Shown: positions 1 through 5,770 of the stretch, piece after piece | Position numbering within the stretch: position 1 is the first letter of the stretch | Layout: the number at the start of each line of letters is the position of its first letter | DNA from: JBEIHX01 sp044375455 | GTDB taxonomy: Bacteria; Pseudomonadota; Alphaproteobacteria; Caulobacterales; Aquidulcibacteraceae | Assembly (NCBI GenBank): GCA_044375455.1 | Contig: JBILMQ010000149.1 | Span: forward strand, 1-8,677 | Direction: 5' to 3' | DNA length: 8,677 nucleotides | Notes under the pieces: generated by a model | Told to the model about the DNA's origin: nothing | Seen by the model: only the letters and a program-made list of their open reading frames with translations | Database searches by the model: none | Position numbers and translations under genes: made by a program

Positions 1-2
1 GG

Positions 3-107
3 CTGCTGCCTGATGGCGTCTGCCTCATGGCCGCAGACTGCTGGACAACGACCCACGGCCGCTGGCTGATCGAGCCTGACCGATGGCGCCCGACCTGTTA
101 TCCCTGA
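3..107 (+). CDS. Possible 3' end of an unidentified protein, cut by the left edge
   Basis: An open + strand frame enters from the left edge and ends at TGA 105-107, giving 34 residues. The visible tail is rich in Trp, Asp and Arg (for example HGRWLIEPDRWRP). About three quarters of its codons end in G or C, which fits coding sequence in this genome better than the competing minus-strand frame over the same bases. I do not recognise the family, and with so little sequence it could be a chance open frame. It would end about 100 bp before the glutathione peroxidase gene, in the same direction. Only the upstream sequence can settle whether it is real. Confidence 0.3.
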   Translation: MLPDGVCLMAADCWTTTHGRWLIEPDRWRPTCYP

Positions 108-157
108 TCCGGGTTGACCGGGGCTGCTCTGCCAAGTCACACCCAAGACCGCTTCGT

Positions 158-173
158 GCCGGCGACTGCCGGC
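158..173 (+). other. GC-rich hairpin upstream of the peroxidase gene
   Basis: GCCGGC (158-163), a GACT loop, then GCCGGC (168-173) form a perfect 6-bp stem with a 4-nt loop. It sits 35 bp before the peroxidase start codon. No T-run follows, so it is not a standard intrinsic terminator. It could end transcription of an upstream gene weakly or fold in the leader of the peroxidase mRNA. GCCGGC is a common hexamer in GC-rich DNA, so chance is possible. Confidence 0.25.
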
Positions 174-207
174 CTCAGGCAGCGGCATTCGACAGGCGGC
201 AAGCACA

Positions 208-690
208 ATGACCAGACTTATTGATTTCAGCGCCGTCGACATTGCCGGCAAAACAGTGTCGCTCAAGGACTACCTCGGCAAAGTCGTCCTGATCGTGAAC
301 ACGGCGAGCAAATGCGGATTCACGCCGCAATACGAGGGTCTCGAAGCGCTCTACAAGGCTCTCGCACCCCGGGGATTTGCGGTGCTCGGATTTCCCTGCA
401 ACCAGTTCGCGGGCCAAGAGCCGGGCGCGGCGGCGCAGATCGCTGAGTTCTGCAAACTCACTTACGACGTGACATTTCCGATGTTCGCCAAAATTGATGT
501 GAACGGGCCGAGCGCGCATCCCCTCTACGCTTGGCTGAGGGCGTCGGCGCCAGGCCTGTTGGGAACCAGATCGGTCAAATGGAACTTCACAAAGTTCCTG
601 ATCGACCGGACAGGCCGGGTCGTGCGTCGCTACCCGCCGCAGGCCGCGCCCGAGGGCCTGCGGCGCGACATCGAGGCGCTGCTCGGCTGA
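208..690 (+). CDS. Glutathione peroxidase family protein (thioredoxin-dependent type)
   Basis: A cytoplasmic thiol peroxidase of the GPx/BsaA/BtuE family that reduces hydrogen peroxide and organic or lipid hydroperoxides. The 160-residue length is normal for bacterial members. The peroxidatic residue is Cys36 in NTASKCGFTPQY; this is a Cys enzyme, not a selenoenzyme. The rest of the catalytic tetrad is visible: Gln70 in AGQEPG and Trp125-Asn126 in KWNFTKFL. The conserved FPCNQF motif is at 62-67. Cys82 in AEFCKLTYDV sits where thioredoxin-using members carry the resolving cysteine, so thioredoxin rather than glutathione is the likely reductant (inference from the family). There is no signal peptide. 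The ATG at 208 is preceded by AGGCGG (194-199) at 8 nt, which supports this start. The gene is separated from dnaB by 517 bp and is probably transcribed alone or with an upstream gene. Confidence 0.96.
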   Translation: MTRLIDFSAVDIAGKTVSLKDYLGKVVLIVNTASKCGFTPQYEGLEALYKALAPRGFAVLGFPCNQFAGQEPGAAAQIAEFCKLTYDVTFPMFAKIDVNGPSAHPLYAWLRASAPGLLGTRSVKWNFTKFLIDRTGRVVRRYPPQAAPEGLRRDIEALLG

Positions 691-693
691 GAA

Positions 694-708
694 AGCCCGG
701 CCCGGGCT
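694..708 (+). terminator. Possible terminator palindrome after the peroxidase gene
   Basis: Four bases after the peroxidase stop codon lies a perfect inverted repeat, AGCCCGG (694-700) and CCGGGCT (702-708), with one central base. As RNA it would fold as a 5-bp GC stem with a 5-nt loop. No T-tract follows, so it is at best a weak or factor-assisted terminator. A second palindrome, TGCGGCCGCA, abuts it at 708-717. Confidence 0.3.
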
Positions 709-750
709 GCGGCCGCAAGTCGCGCCCGCCTGCGAAGTCGCCTCCCCAAG

Positions 751-820
751 GTTGCGCGCCCACGGTTGCGCCCCCAGCGTTGTGACCCCCGCGTTGTGAC
801 CCCAGGATTGTGACCCCAGG
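751..820. repeat. Tandem repeat array, 14-bp unit, five contiguous copies
   Basis: Five head-to-tail 14-bp units can be read: GTTGCGCGCCCACG (751), GTTGCGCCCCCAGC (765), GTTGTGACCCCCGC (779), GTTGTGACCCCAGG (793) and ATTGTGACCCCAGG (807). Units 4 and 5 differ by one base, and divergence rises leftward. A partial unit follows (821-830), and 737-750 matches unit 2 at 9 of 14 positions, so the array may once have been longer. Because 14 is not a multiple of 3, it is unlikely to encode protein. It may be a minisatellite produced by slippage or a set of protein-binding sites. No function is known to me. Confidence 0.85.
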
Positions 821-876
821 ATTGTGCAGGTTGCTGCGCATGCAACGAAGCTGCTCCTTCAGAGGGTGGTTTGGCG

Positions 877-990
877 TCAGGCGCTGCTGACATCCGCCAT
901 GGCCGCTTCCCGCCATGAACTCGAGGATGACTTGATGCAGGCGCAGCGGGTGTGCGCCGCGTCGGCCAGCGTCGCGGTAAAGCCCTCCAT
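877..990 (-). CDS. Doubtful small minus-strand ORF or gene remnant
   Basis: On the minus strand a frame is open from about 1047 down to TGA at 877-879. From the only ATG (988-990) it encodes 37 residues, beginning MEGFTATLADAAHTR. The whole open stretch has strong G/C bias at third codon positions (about four in five), and the upstream part reads like an alanine-rich helix (SLLALAARAAELMEGF). It contains an odd run of five serines. There is no clear ribosome binding site and no recognised family. It may be the remains of a degraded gene or simply chance in GC-rich DNA. Confidence 0.15.
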   Translation of the reverse strand: MEGFTATLADAAHTRCACIKSSSSSWREAAMADVSSA

Positions 991-1066
991 CAACTCTGCC
1001 GCGCGTGCCGCCAGCGCCAGGAGCGACGCCTCGCCATCATCTCGCGGTCACTATTTGTTCGCATTA

Positions 1067-1081
1067 TTTACGATTCGTAAA
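1067..1081. promoter_or_regulatory. Palindrome with embedded GANTC site upstream of dnaB
   Basis: TTTACG (1067-1072), ATT, CGTAAA (1076-1081) is a perfect inverted repeat with a 3-bp centre, a typical geometry for a dimeric repressor or activator site. Its middle contains GATTC (1072-1076), which matches GANTC, the target of the alphaproteobacterial cell-cycle methylase CcrM. The palindrome overlaps the spacer and -10 of the first promoter arrangement, so a bound protein could block or modulate transcription. The identity of any regulator is unknown. Confidence 0.4.
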
Positions 1082-1128
1082 CCATCTGGCACCGATGTTG
1101 ACCGGCCCCGAAATGATCTGGGTTTAGC

Positions 1129-1137
1129 TGTGGATCG
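1129..1137 (-). promoter_or_regulatory. Candidate DnaA box upstream of dnaB
   Basis: TGTGGATCG on the + strand reads CGATCCACA on the minus strand. It matches 8 of 9 positions of the TGATCCACA sequence I recall as a Caulobacter DnaA G-box, and 7 of 9 of the E. coli consensus TTATCCACA. It is a single site, 70 bp from the dnaB start. By my rough estimate one such match in a gap this size has around a one in ten chance of arising randomly, so this is suggestive only. Confidence 0.25.
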
Positions 1138-1207
1138 CTGGCGAAAGCAGAGGGACAAGTCCCGCCCGCCAGGTTCGCGCTGACCCGCCGCCTGATAGGG
1201 TGCCGGC

Positions 1208-2707
1208 ATGAGTGCTGATGGGCAATATCCAATCTCCGCGGCAGCTTCGTCAGACGCCGCGCCCCACAATATCGAGGCCGAACAAGCGCTGCTCGGCGCC
1301 CTTCTGTTCGACAATGAGGTCGCAAATAGGATCGACACGCCGTTGCGCGGCGAGCACTTTTACGACCCGGTGCATGGACGCATCTGGGAAGCTGCGACAG
1401 CAATCGTGGAGCGGGGCGGGCTCGCGGATCCGGTCACCCTGAAAGACGCTTTCGCCCGGGATGGCGGACTTTCCGAGATTGGCGGACCTGCTTATCTCGC
1501 GGCGCTGGTCACAAATGCGGCGCTTCCAGCCTCCGCGCCAGCCTATGCGCGCCTCGTCTATGAGCTTGCGCTGCGACGTGCGCTGATACGGGTGGGCAGT
1601 GAGATTGCGATCTCAGCGCAGGAACCCGACCCGGAGAAAGACGCCCGCAGCCAGATCGAAGAAGCCGAACGGATGCTGCACTCGCTTGCCGAGGCCGGCC
1701 AGGTCCGCAAGGGTTTTCAAAGCTTCCGGGAGGCGCTGAAGACCTCAATCGCACTGGCCGCGGCGGCGATTGAGCGCGAAAGTGGTCTCGCCGGCATCTC
1801 GACCGGGTTTCGGGAACTCGACCGAATGCTGGGGGGTCTGCACAAGTCGGATCTGGTGATCCTCGCGGGCCGGCCGTCCATGGGCAAGACGGCGCTCGGC
1901 GCGAACATCGCATTCAATGTCGCGCGCAAGTATCGCAAATCGCGCCAACCGGACGGCACGGAGAAGACCACAGAGGGCGGCGTTGTTGCCTTTTTCTCGC
2001 TTGAAATGGCCGCAGAACAGCTTGCAACGCGCATTCTGGCTGAGCACTCCCGCATCGCATCAGAAAAGATCCGCAAAGGCGATCTCAACAAAGGCGAGTT
2101 CGAAGACCTCAAGGACGCCGTGGCTGAGCTGAACTCCAGCCCGTTGTATATCGACGATACCGGCGGCATTTCCATCGGCCAGATCGCGGCGCGCGCGCGC
2201 CGGCTGCAGCGCTCTGTCGGACTGGATCTGATTATCGTCGACTACCTGCAGCTCGTCATGCCCTCCTCCAACCGTCGGTCAGACAGCCGGGTACAGGAGG
2301 TGTCTGAGGTGACGAAGGGCCTGAAGGCGCTCGCCAAGGAGCTGTCGGTGCCGATCATTGCCCTGTCACAGCTGTCTCGCGGCGTGGAAAACCGCGAAGA
2401 CAAACGACCACAGCTCGCGGATTTAAGGGAATCCGGTTCGATCGAACAAGACGCCGACATGGTGCTGTTCGTGTATCGGGAGGCCTATTACCTTGAGAGA
2501 CAGGAGCCGCGCGAAGGAACCGCGGAGCACCTGAAATGGCAACAGGACATGGACGTGCTGCGGCGCCGCGCCGAAGTCATTATCGGCAAGCAGCGTCACG
2601 GTCCGATTGGCAAAGTGGAATTGGGCTTCAACGCCGAGATCACAAAATTCTCTGACCTCGACACGTCGGGGCGCTATGACGCCGGTTATGGACAAGTCAA
2701 CGGCTGA
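1208..2707 (+). CDS. dnaB: Replicative DNA helicase DnaB
   Basis: The hexameric 5'-3' helicase that unwinds the replication fork and recruits primase. At 499 residues it is somewhat longer than the E. coli protein. The N-terminal primase-interacting helical domain spans about 17-125 (starting NIEAEQALLGALL), followed by a linker and the RecA-like domain from about 190. Visible motifs are Walker A GRPSMGKT (221-228), FFSLEM with catalytic Glu266, Walker B LIIVDYLQ (341-348, Asp345), SQLSRGVE (387-394), the LRESGSIEQDAD motif (406-417), and KQRHGPIG (461-468), whose Arg463 is the likely arginine finger. An insertion at about 241-258 between the Walker A helix and the next strand, and a long segment at about 431-452, are typical of alphaproteobacterial DnaB as I know it. 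The ATG at 1208 has AGGG at 1197-1200. The 3' end overlaps alr. There is no intein or frameshift. Confidence 0.98.
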   Translation: MSADGQYPISAAASSDAAPHNIEAEQALLGALLFDNEVANRIDTPLRGEHFYDPVHGRIWEAATAIVERGGLADPVTLKDAFARDGGLSEIGGPAYLAALVTNAALPASAPAYARLVYELALRRALIRVGSEIAISAQEPDPEKDARSQIEEAERMLHSLAEAGQVRKGFQSFREALKTSIALAAAAIERESGLAGISTGFRELDRMLGGLHKSDLVILAGRPSMGKTALGANIAFNVARKYRKSRQPDGTEKTTEGGVVAFFSLEMAAEQLATRILAEHSRIASEKIRKGDLNKGEFEDLKDAVAELNSSPLYIDDTGGISIGQIAARARRLQRSVGLDLIIVDYLQLVMPSSNRRSDSRVQEVSEVTKGLKALAKELSVPIIALSQLSRGVENREDKRPQLADLRESGSIEQDADMVLFVYREAYYLERQEPREGTAEHLKWQQDMDVLRRRAEVIIGKQRHGPIGKVELGFNAEITKFSDLDTSGRYDAGYGQVNG

Positions 2708-3764
2708 AACCGGGCCTCCTGCACGACCGCGCCTCCAGATCAATTGCGCCGCGGCCGCATCCAACTGGCGCATGATGGCGCTCCGCGCGCCGGCGGCGGA
2801 TTGCGCCGCCGTCATCAAGGCAGACGCCTACGGGCTGGGCGCGGACGCCCTTGGGCCAGTGCTGGCGGCGGCGGGATGTCGCACCTTCTTCACCGCATAT
2901 GCAAGCGAAGGCGCCCTGCTTCGGCGCGCTCTTGGACCCGAACCTGCGATTTATGTGCTCCACGGCCGATCGGACGGCGAAGCGGCGTTGTTCGTCGCAG
3001 CGGCGTTGACGCCCGTGCTGGCGACCGCGGCGGATGTGGCGTGGTGGGCGCCCACGGGACGGCCAGGCGCCCTGCATATCGACACGGGAATGAACAGATT
3101 GGGTCTGACGGCGGCCGAGGCAGCCGCCTGGCCTGGTCCCTGCGCGCTGCTGATGAGCCATCTGGTGTCTGCCGAGGACGCAAACGACACCATGAACCGC
3201 CGCCAGCTAACGCTGTTTCGCGCCCTTGCCCAGGCGCATCCGACGGCGCCCAAAAGCCTCGCCAACAGCGCAGGCGTCCTGCTTGGGCGTGACTACCACT
3301 TCGACCTCGTGCGCCCAGGCATTGCGCTGTACGGGGGCGAGCCGGTTCCAGACGCGCCGATTGGCATTGCGCCGGTAGCTACGGTCAGTGCGCCGATCGT
3401 TCAGGTGCGCGACCTCAATCCCGGCGACACGGTTGGATACAACGCCACTTATACAGCCCCCCGCGCCGTCCGTCTGGCGACCATTGCGCTCGGCTATGCG
3501 GATGGTTTCTTGCGCGCCGGCGCGGGACGCGGCTATGGGGTTCTGGCGGGCGCACGCTGCCCAATCGTCGGGCGCATCTCCATGGACCTCATCACGCTGG
3601 ACGTCACAGCGGCGGCGCAGGCCGCTCAACCCGGCGCCGAGGTGGAGATGCTGGGCGCGCAGGCGCCGGTCGACGCGGTCGCAACCGCAGCCGGAACCAA
3701 CAGCTATGAAGTGCTGACCCGCCTGGGAGGCCGGCTGAAAGCAGGCTGGGGAGCGGCCGGGTGA
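2676..3764 (+). CDS. alr: Alanine racemase
   Basis: A PLP enzyme that interconverts L- and D-alanine, supplying D-Ala for peptidoglycan. It has the fold-type III TIM barrel plus a C-terminal beta domain. Counting from ATG 2676 (362 residues), the PLP lysine is Lys48 in VIKADAYGLG. Arg141 is in HIDTGMNRLG, Arg213 in DLVRPGIALYG is expected to contact the PLP ring nitrogen, the second catalytic base Tyr255 is in VGYNATYTA, and Met303-Asp304 lie in GRISMDLITLDV. All key residues are present. The start is uncertain. ATG 2676 has GGGG (2668-2671) just before it and overlaps dnaB by 32 bp; ATG 2688 gives a 20-bp overlap but a poorer binding site. An upstream in-frame ATG at 2607 only adds dnaB-overlapping sequence and is unlikely. 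The overlap suggests translational coupling to dnaB. The stop shares GTGA with the next gene. Confidence 0.95.
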   Translation: MTPVMDKSTAETGPPARPRLQINCAAAASNWRMMALRAPAADCAAVIKADAYGLGADALGPVLAAAGCRTFFTAYASEGALLRRALGPEPAIYVLHGRSDGEAALFVAAALTPVLATAADVAWWAPTGRPGALHIDTGMNRLGLTAAEAAAWPGPCALLMSHLVSAEDANDTMNRRQLTLFRALAQAHPTAPKSLANSAGVLLGRDYHFDLVRPGIALYGGEPVPDAPIGIAPVATVSAPIVQVRDLNPGDTVGYNATYTAPRAVRLATIALGYADGFLRAGAGRGYGVLAGARCPIVGRISMDLITLDVTAAAQAAQPGAEVEMLGAQAPVDAVATAAGTNSYEVLTRLGGRLKAGWGAAG

Positions 3765-4546
3765 CCTACTTTGTCAGTTTTCTGGCAGCCATCGGGCGCA
3801 CGGTCATCGCCGCCCTGGCGGAAATCGGCAAGCTGAGCCTGTTTGCCTGCAGAGCGGCGGCGGCCTGTTTTTCAGCCCCGCTGTTCCTTGACCAATGGGC
3901 GCGCCAGTTCGCGCGCATCGGGTATTATTCGCTGCCGGTCGTCGGGCTGACGGCAGTTTTCACAGGCGCTGCTCTCGCGCTCAACATCTATACCGGAGGA
4001 GCGCGCTTTAACGCCGAACAATTCGTCCCGAACATCGTGGTGCTGGGCATCACCCGCGAGCTCGGGCCAGTTCTGGCGGCGCTCATGCTCGCCGGGCGCG
4101 TGTCCGCTTCCATCGCAGCGGAGATAGGCACAATGCGGGTGACGGAGCAGATTGACGCGCTCCAGACTCTGTCGGCCGATCCGTTCCGCTTTCTTCTTGC
4201 GCCTCGCATTGCCGCGGCGACCGTGTCGCTGCCGCTGCTGGTTCTCATCGCCGACATCATCGGCGTCATGGGCGGCTACCTTGTCTCCACGACGAGCCTC
4301 GGGTTCAACGGGGCGATTTACTTGAAAAACACACTGGACTTCGTGACCACCGACGATGTCGTCTCCGGGCTGATCAAAGCCGCAGTGTTCGGCTTTATCA
4401 TCGCCGTGATGGGCTGTTACTTCGGCTACAACTCAAAAGGCGGCGCAGGCGGCGTCGGTCGAGCGGCGACCAATGCCGTTGTGAGCGCCGCTGTGCTGGT
4501 TCTGGCGTGGAACTATGTGCTCACGACCCTCTTCGTGGAGCGGTGA
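3761..4546 (+). CDS. mlaE: MlaE-family phospholipid ABC transporter permease
   Basis: The inner-membrane permease of an MCE-type lipid transporter (former DUF140), which keeps outer-membrane phospholipid asymmetry or moves lipids between membranes. The 261-residue length is normal. The family signature is clear at about 97-134, running from ITRELGPVLAALMLAGRVSA to the end of GTMRVTEQIDAL. Hydrophobic segments lie near 57-77, 88-112, 150-175, 202-222 and 236-258, with an amphipathic N-terminal membrane helix at about 5-40. The GTG start at 3761 overlaps the alr stop codon (GTGA, 3761-3764), so translation is almost certainly coupled. The ATPase gene follows after 4 bp. No MCE-domain protein (MlaD) is encoded nearby. 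The specific role (Mla pathway versus a related lipid importer) is inferred from family. Confidence 0.93.
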   Translation: MTYFVSFLAAIGRTVIAALAEIGKLSLFACRAAAACFSAPLFLDQWARQFARIGYYSLPVVGLTAVFTGAALALNIYTGGARFNAEQFVPNIVVLGITRELGPVLAALMLAGRVSASIAAEIGTMRVTEQIDALQTLSADPFRFLLAPRIAAATVSLPLLVLIADIIGVMGGYLVSTTSLGFNGAIYLKNTLDFVTTDDVVSGLIKAAVFGFIIAVMGCYFGYNSKGGAGGVGRAATNAVVSAAVLVLAWNYVLTTLFVER

Positions 4547-4550
4547 CGTG

Positions 4551-5321
4551 ATGCAGGAGCGCCCGGCCAAGATTGCGCTGGAGAACCTGTCAAAGACTTT
4601 TGGCGCGCGCGTCGTGCTGGCGGACGTGTCACTCACGGTCGCCCCCGGGCAGTCGCTGGTCATCATCGGCGGCTCCGGTCAAGGGAAGTCGGTGACGATC
4701 AAGTGTGCGCTCGGCCTTATCGCGCCCGATCAGGGCAGAGTGCTGATCGACGGCGTGGACGTGACCAAGGCGCGCGGAGCGCAACGCGATGCAATGATGC
4801 GCCGCTGCGGGCTGCTGTTTCAGGGAGGAGCGCTTTTTGACTCGCTGACCGTGTGGGAAAATATTGCTTTTCGCCTGATCTATCGCGATCGCGTAAGCCG
4901 CAAAGAGGCAAAGGAGCGCGCCATAGACGCCATGGCGCGCGTGCGGCTCCGGCCGGAGGCCGCAGACCTGCGCCCGGCGGAGCTGTCAGGCGGCATGCAA
5001 AAACGCGTGGGGCTTGCGCGTGCGATCATGGGCAGTCCGGAAATCCTGTTTTTCGATGAGCCGACCACAGGGCTCGATCCGATTACGGCAGATGCGATCA
5101 ATGAACTGATCGTCGAGCAGACCAAGGCGCTGGGAGCGGCGGCCATTTCGATCACCCATGATCTTGTCTCTGCACGTAAGATCGCTGATGACATCGCAAT
5201 GCTGCATCAGGGCCGCATTATCTGGCGCGGGCCAGCGTCAGCGATGTTTGACAGCGGCGACCCGCGAGTTGACCAATTCGTGCATGGCCGCGCGGCAGGC
5301 CCGATCGCAGCCGCGATCTAG
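4551..5321 (+). CDS. mlaF: MlaF-family phospholipid ABC transporter ATP-binding protein
   Basis: The cytoplasmic ATPase that drives the MlaE permease encoded directly upstream. It has 256 residues with all ABC motifs: Walker A GGSGQGKS (40-47), Q-loop Gln91 in LFQGGALFDSLTVWEN (the GGALFDSLTV stretch is typical of MlaF-like proteins), signature LSGGMQKR (145-152), Walker B ILFFDEPT (165-172) with catalytic Glu170, D-loop GLD (174-176) and H-loop His203 in ITHDL. The C-terminal DQFVHGRAAGP is also a family feature. ATG 4551 follows the mlaE stop by 4 bp. GTG 4548 is an alternative start with better spacing (7 nt) from TGGAG (4536-4540), adding one residue. An earlier in-frame ATG (4515) lies inside mlaE and is unlikely. 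The gene order E-F differs from E. coli mlaFEDCB. Confidence 0.95.
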   Translation: MQERPAKIALENLSKTFGARVVLADVSLTVAPGQSLVIIGGSGQGKSVTIKCALGLIAPDQGRVLIDGVDVTKARGAQRDAMMRRCGLLFQGGALFDSLTVWENIAFRLIYRDRVSRKEAKERAIDAMARVRLRPEAADLRPAELSGGMQKRVGLARAIMGSPEILFFDEPTTGLDPITADAINELIVEQTKALGAAAISITHDLVSARKIADDIAMLHQGRIIWRGPASAMFDSGDPRVDQFVHGRAAGPIAAAI

Positions 5322-5490
5322 CAGGGGTCGCGCGACACCGCCAGACACAATGCAGGGCGCGGTCGAACTGTTGATGCGGTCGACCTGCTTGCACAGGACG
5401 CGCCAGGCCGCGCCAGGTCGCGCGCCAAAGCGCCACCTTGGTCATACGCAATCGGTCCGCCTGCCGTCTCGGGATAATCCGCCCCTGTCG

Positions 5491-5513
5491 GATGCCCCCT
5501 CTCTCGGGGCGTC
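5491..5513 (+). terminator. Stem-loop downstream of mlaF, possible terminator
   Basis: GATGCCCC (5491-5498), loop CTCTCTC (5499-5505) and GGGGCGTC (5506-5513) can form an 8-bp stem with one G-U pair in RNA and a 7-nt loop. It lies 170 bp after the mlaF stop and 258 bp before radA. The sequence after it has no T-run, so intrinsic termination would be inefficient. It might instead mark an mRNA 3' end or fold in the radA leader. Confidence 0.35.
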
Positions 5514-5607
5514 AATCTCCGATCTTGCCGGAGCCAATGGCGTAAAGGCAGCAACGTCGGCGGCAGCGGCCACATCCTTTGCCCCCAGTTTCGCTCTGGT
5601 CGGGTAT

Positions 5608-5711
5608 ATCTTGCCGGCCGCGCCGCGGGGCCGAACCCCAATGTTCATGGTAGCGCGCCCCCCCCGCCGGGCGCCGGCCGAAGCCTGCCGGCTTGATCCT
5701 GCCGGCAAGAT
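5608..5711. repeat. 11-bp inverted repeat pair upstream of radA
   Basis: ATCTTGCCGGC (5608-5618) and GCCGGCAAGAT (5701-5711) are exact inverted copies 82 bp apart. A third, near-identical copy GATCTTGCCGG is at 5521-5531, in the same orientation as the first. The right arm lies within the 14-bp-period array. The arrangement could be paired binding sites or the base of a long hairpin. No known family is recognised. Confidence 0.45.
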
Positions 5712-5726
5712 CATGCCGGCTCCTGC
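5685..5726. repeat. Short tandem repeat upstream of radA, 14-bp unit
   Basis: Three adjacent 14-bp units: CTGCCGGCTTGATC (5685-5698), CTGCCGGCAAGATC (5699-5712, two differences) and ATGCCGGCTCCTGC (5713-5726, TGCCGGC core kept). The array ends 44 bp before the radA start codon. Each unit contains the palindrome GCCGGC, and the first two contain GATC. It may be a set of regulatory sites or slippage-derived. The unit sequence is unrelated to the 14-bp array before dnaB. Confidence 0.6.
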
Positions 5727-5770
5727 GCGGCGAGGAAGCCGTCACTCGCGAATCCGCCTAGTCAGGGGTC

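Larger units (their letters stand above)
1050..1137 (+). promoter_or_regulatory. Probable promoter/regulatory region of the dnaB operon
   Basis: This is the most AT-rich stretch of the gap and lies 70-160 bp before the dnaB start. Two sigma-70-like arrangements can be read: TTGTTC (1055-1060) with TAAACC (1078-1083) at 17 bp, and TTGACC (1098-1103) with a weak GGTTTA (1121-1126) at 17 bp. Neither is a close consensus match, so the exact promoter is undecided. The region also contains a 15-bp palindrome, a GANTC site, a TAAACCAT that differs from the CtrA half-site TTAACCAT by one base, and a near DnaA box. Confidence 0.4.
691..1207. other. 517-bp gap between the peroxidase gene and dnaB
   Basis: I find no recognisable gene here. 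From left to right it holds a GC palindrome (694-708), a NotI-type palindrome TGCGGCCGCA (708-717), a 14-bp-period tandem array (751-820), a doubtful minus-strand small reading frame (877-990), and an AT-rich promoter-like stretch (about 1050-1137) upstream of dnaB. A + strand frame opening at GTG 824 and running to 1183 has mixed codon bias and no recognisable family, so I do not call it. In many alphaproteobacteria the genes before dnaB are ribosomal protein genes (rpsF, rpsR, rplI). They are absent here. Confidence 0.7.
5322..5770. other. 449-bp gap between mlaF and radA
   Basis: No recognisable gene. A + strand frame is open right through this gap, but it begins inside mlaF and ends inside radA in the wrong frame. 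A minus-strand frame (5442-5714) has unconvincing codon use. Contents: palindrome GTCGCGCGAC (5327-5336); a 12-bp direct repeat GCGGTCGAMCTG (5359-5370 and 5376-5387, one mismatch); a 10-bp tandem duplication GCGCCAGGYC (5400-5419); a stem-loop (5491-5513); an 11-bp inverted repeat pair (5608-5618 and 5701-5711); a run of eight C (5658-5665); and a 14-bp-period array (5685-5726). The radA promoter must lie here or further upstream, but I cannot place it. Confidence 0.7.

Noticed and set aside
97..105. TTATCCCTG as a DnaA box upstream of the peroxidase gene
   Set aside because: Only 6 of 9 positions match the consensus and there is no second box nearby.
824..1183. A 119-residue + strand frame from GTG 824 to just before dnaB
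   Set aside because: It starts inside the tandem repeat, has weak codon bias, runs through the AT-rich promoter-like stretch and shows no known motif.
1717..2175. A 152-residue minus-strand open frame antisense to dnaB
   Set aside because: It covers the conserved ATPase core of dnaB. The Ser/Arg-rich product is typical of antisense shadows.
5658..5665. Run of eight C as a phase-variation tract
   Set aside because: It lies in noncoding DNA over 100 bp from radA and outside any visible promoter element, so no switching function can be argued.
5442..5714. A 90-residue minus-strand frame in the mlaF-radA gap
   Set aside because: Codon use is mixed, it passes through the C8 run and repeats, and no family or binding site supports it.
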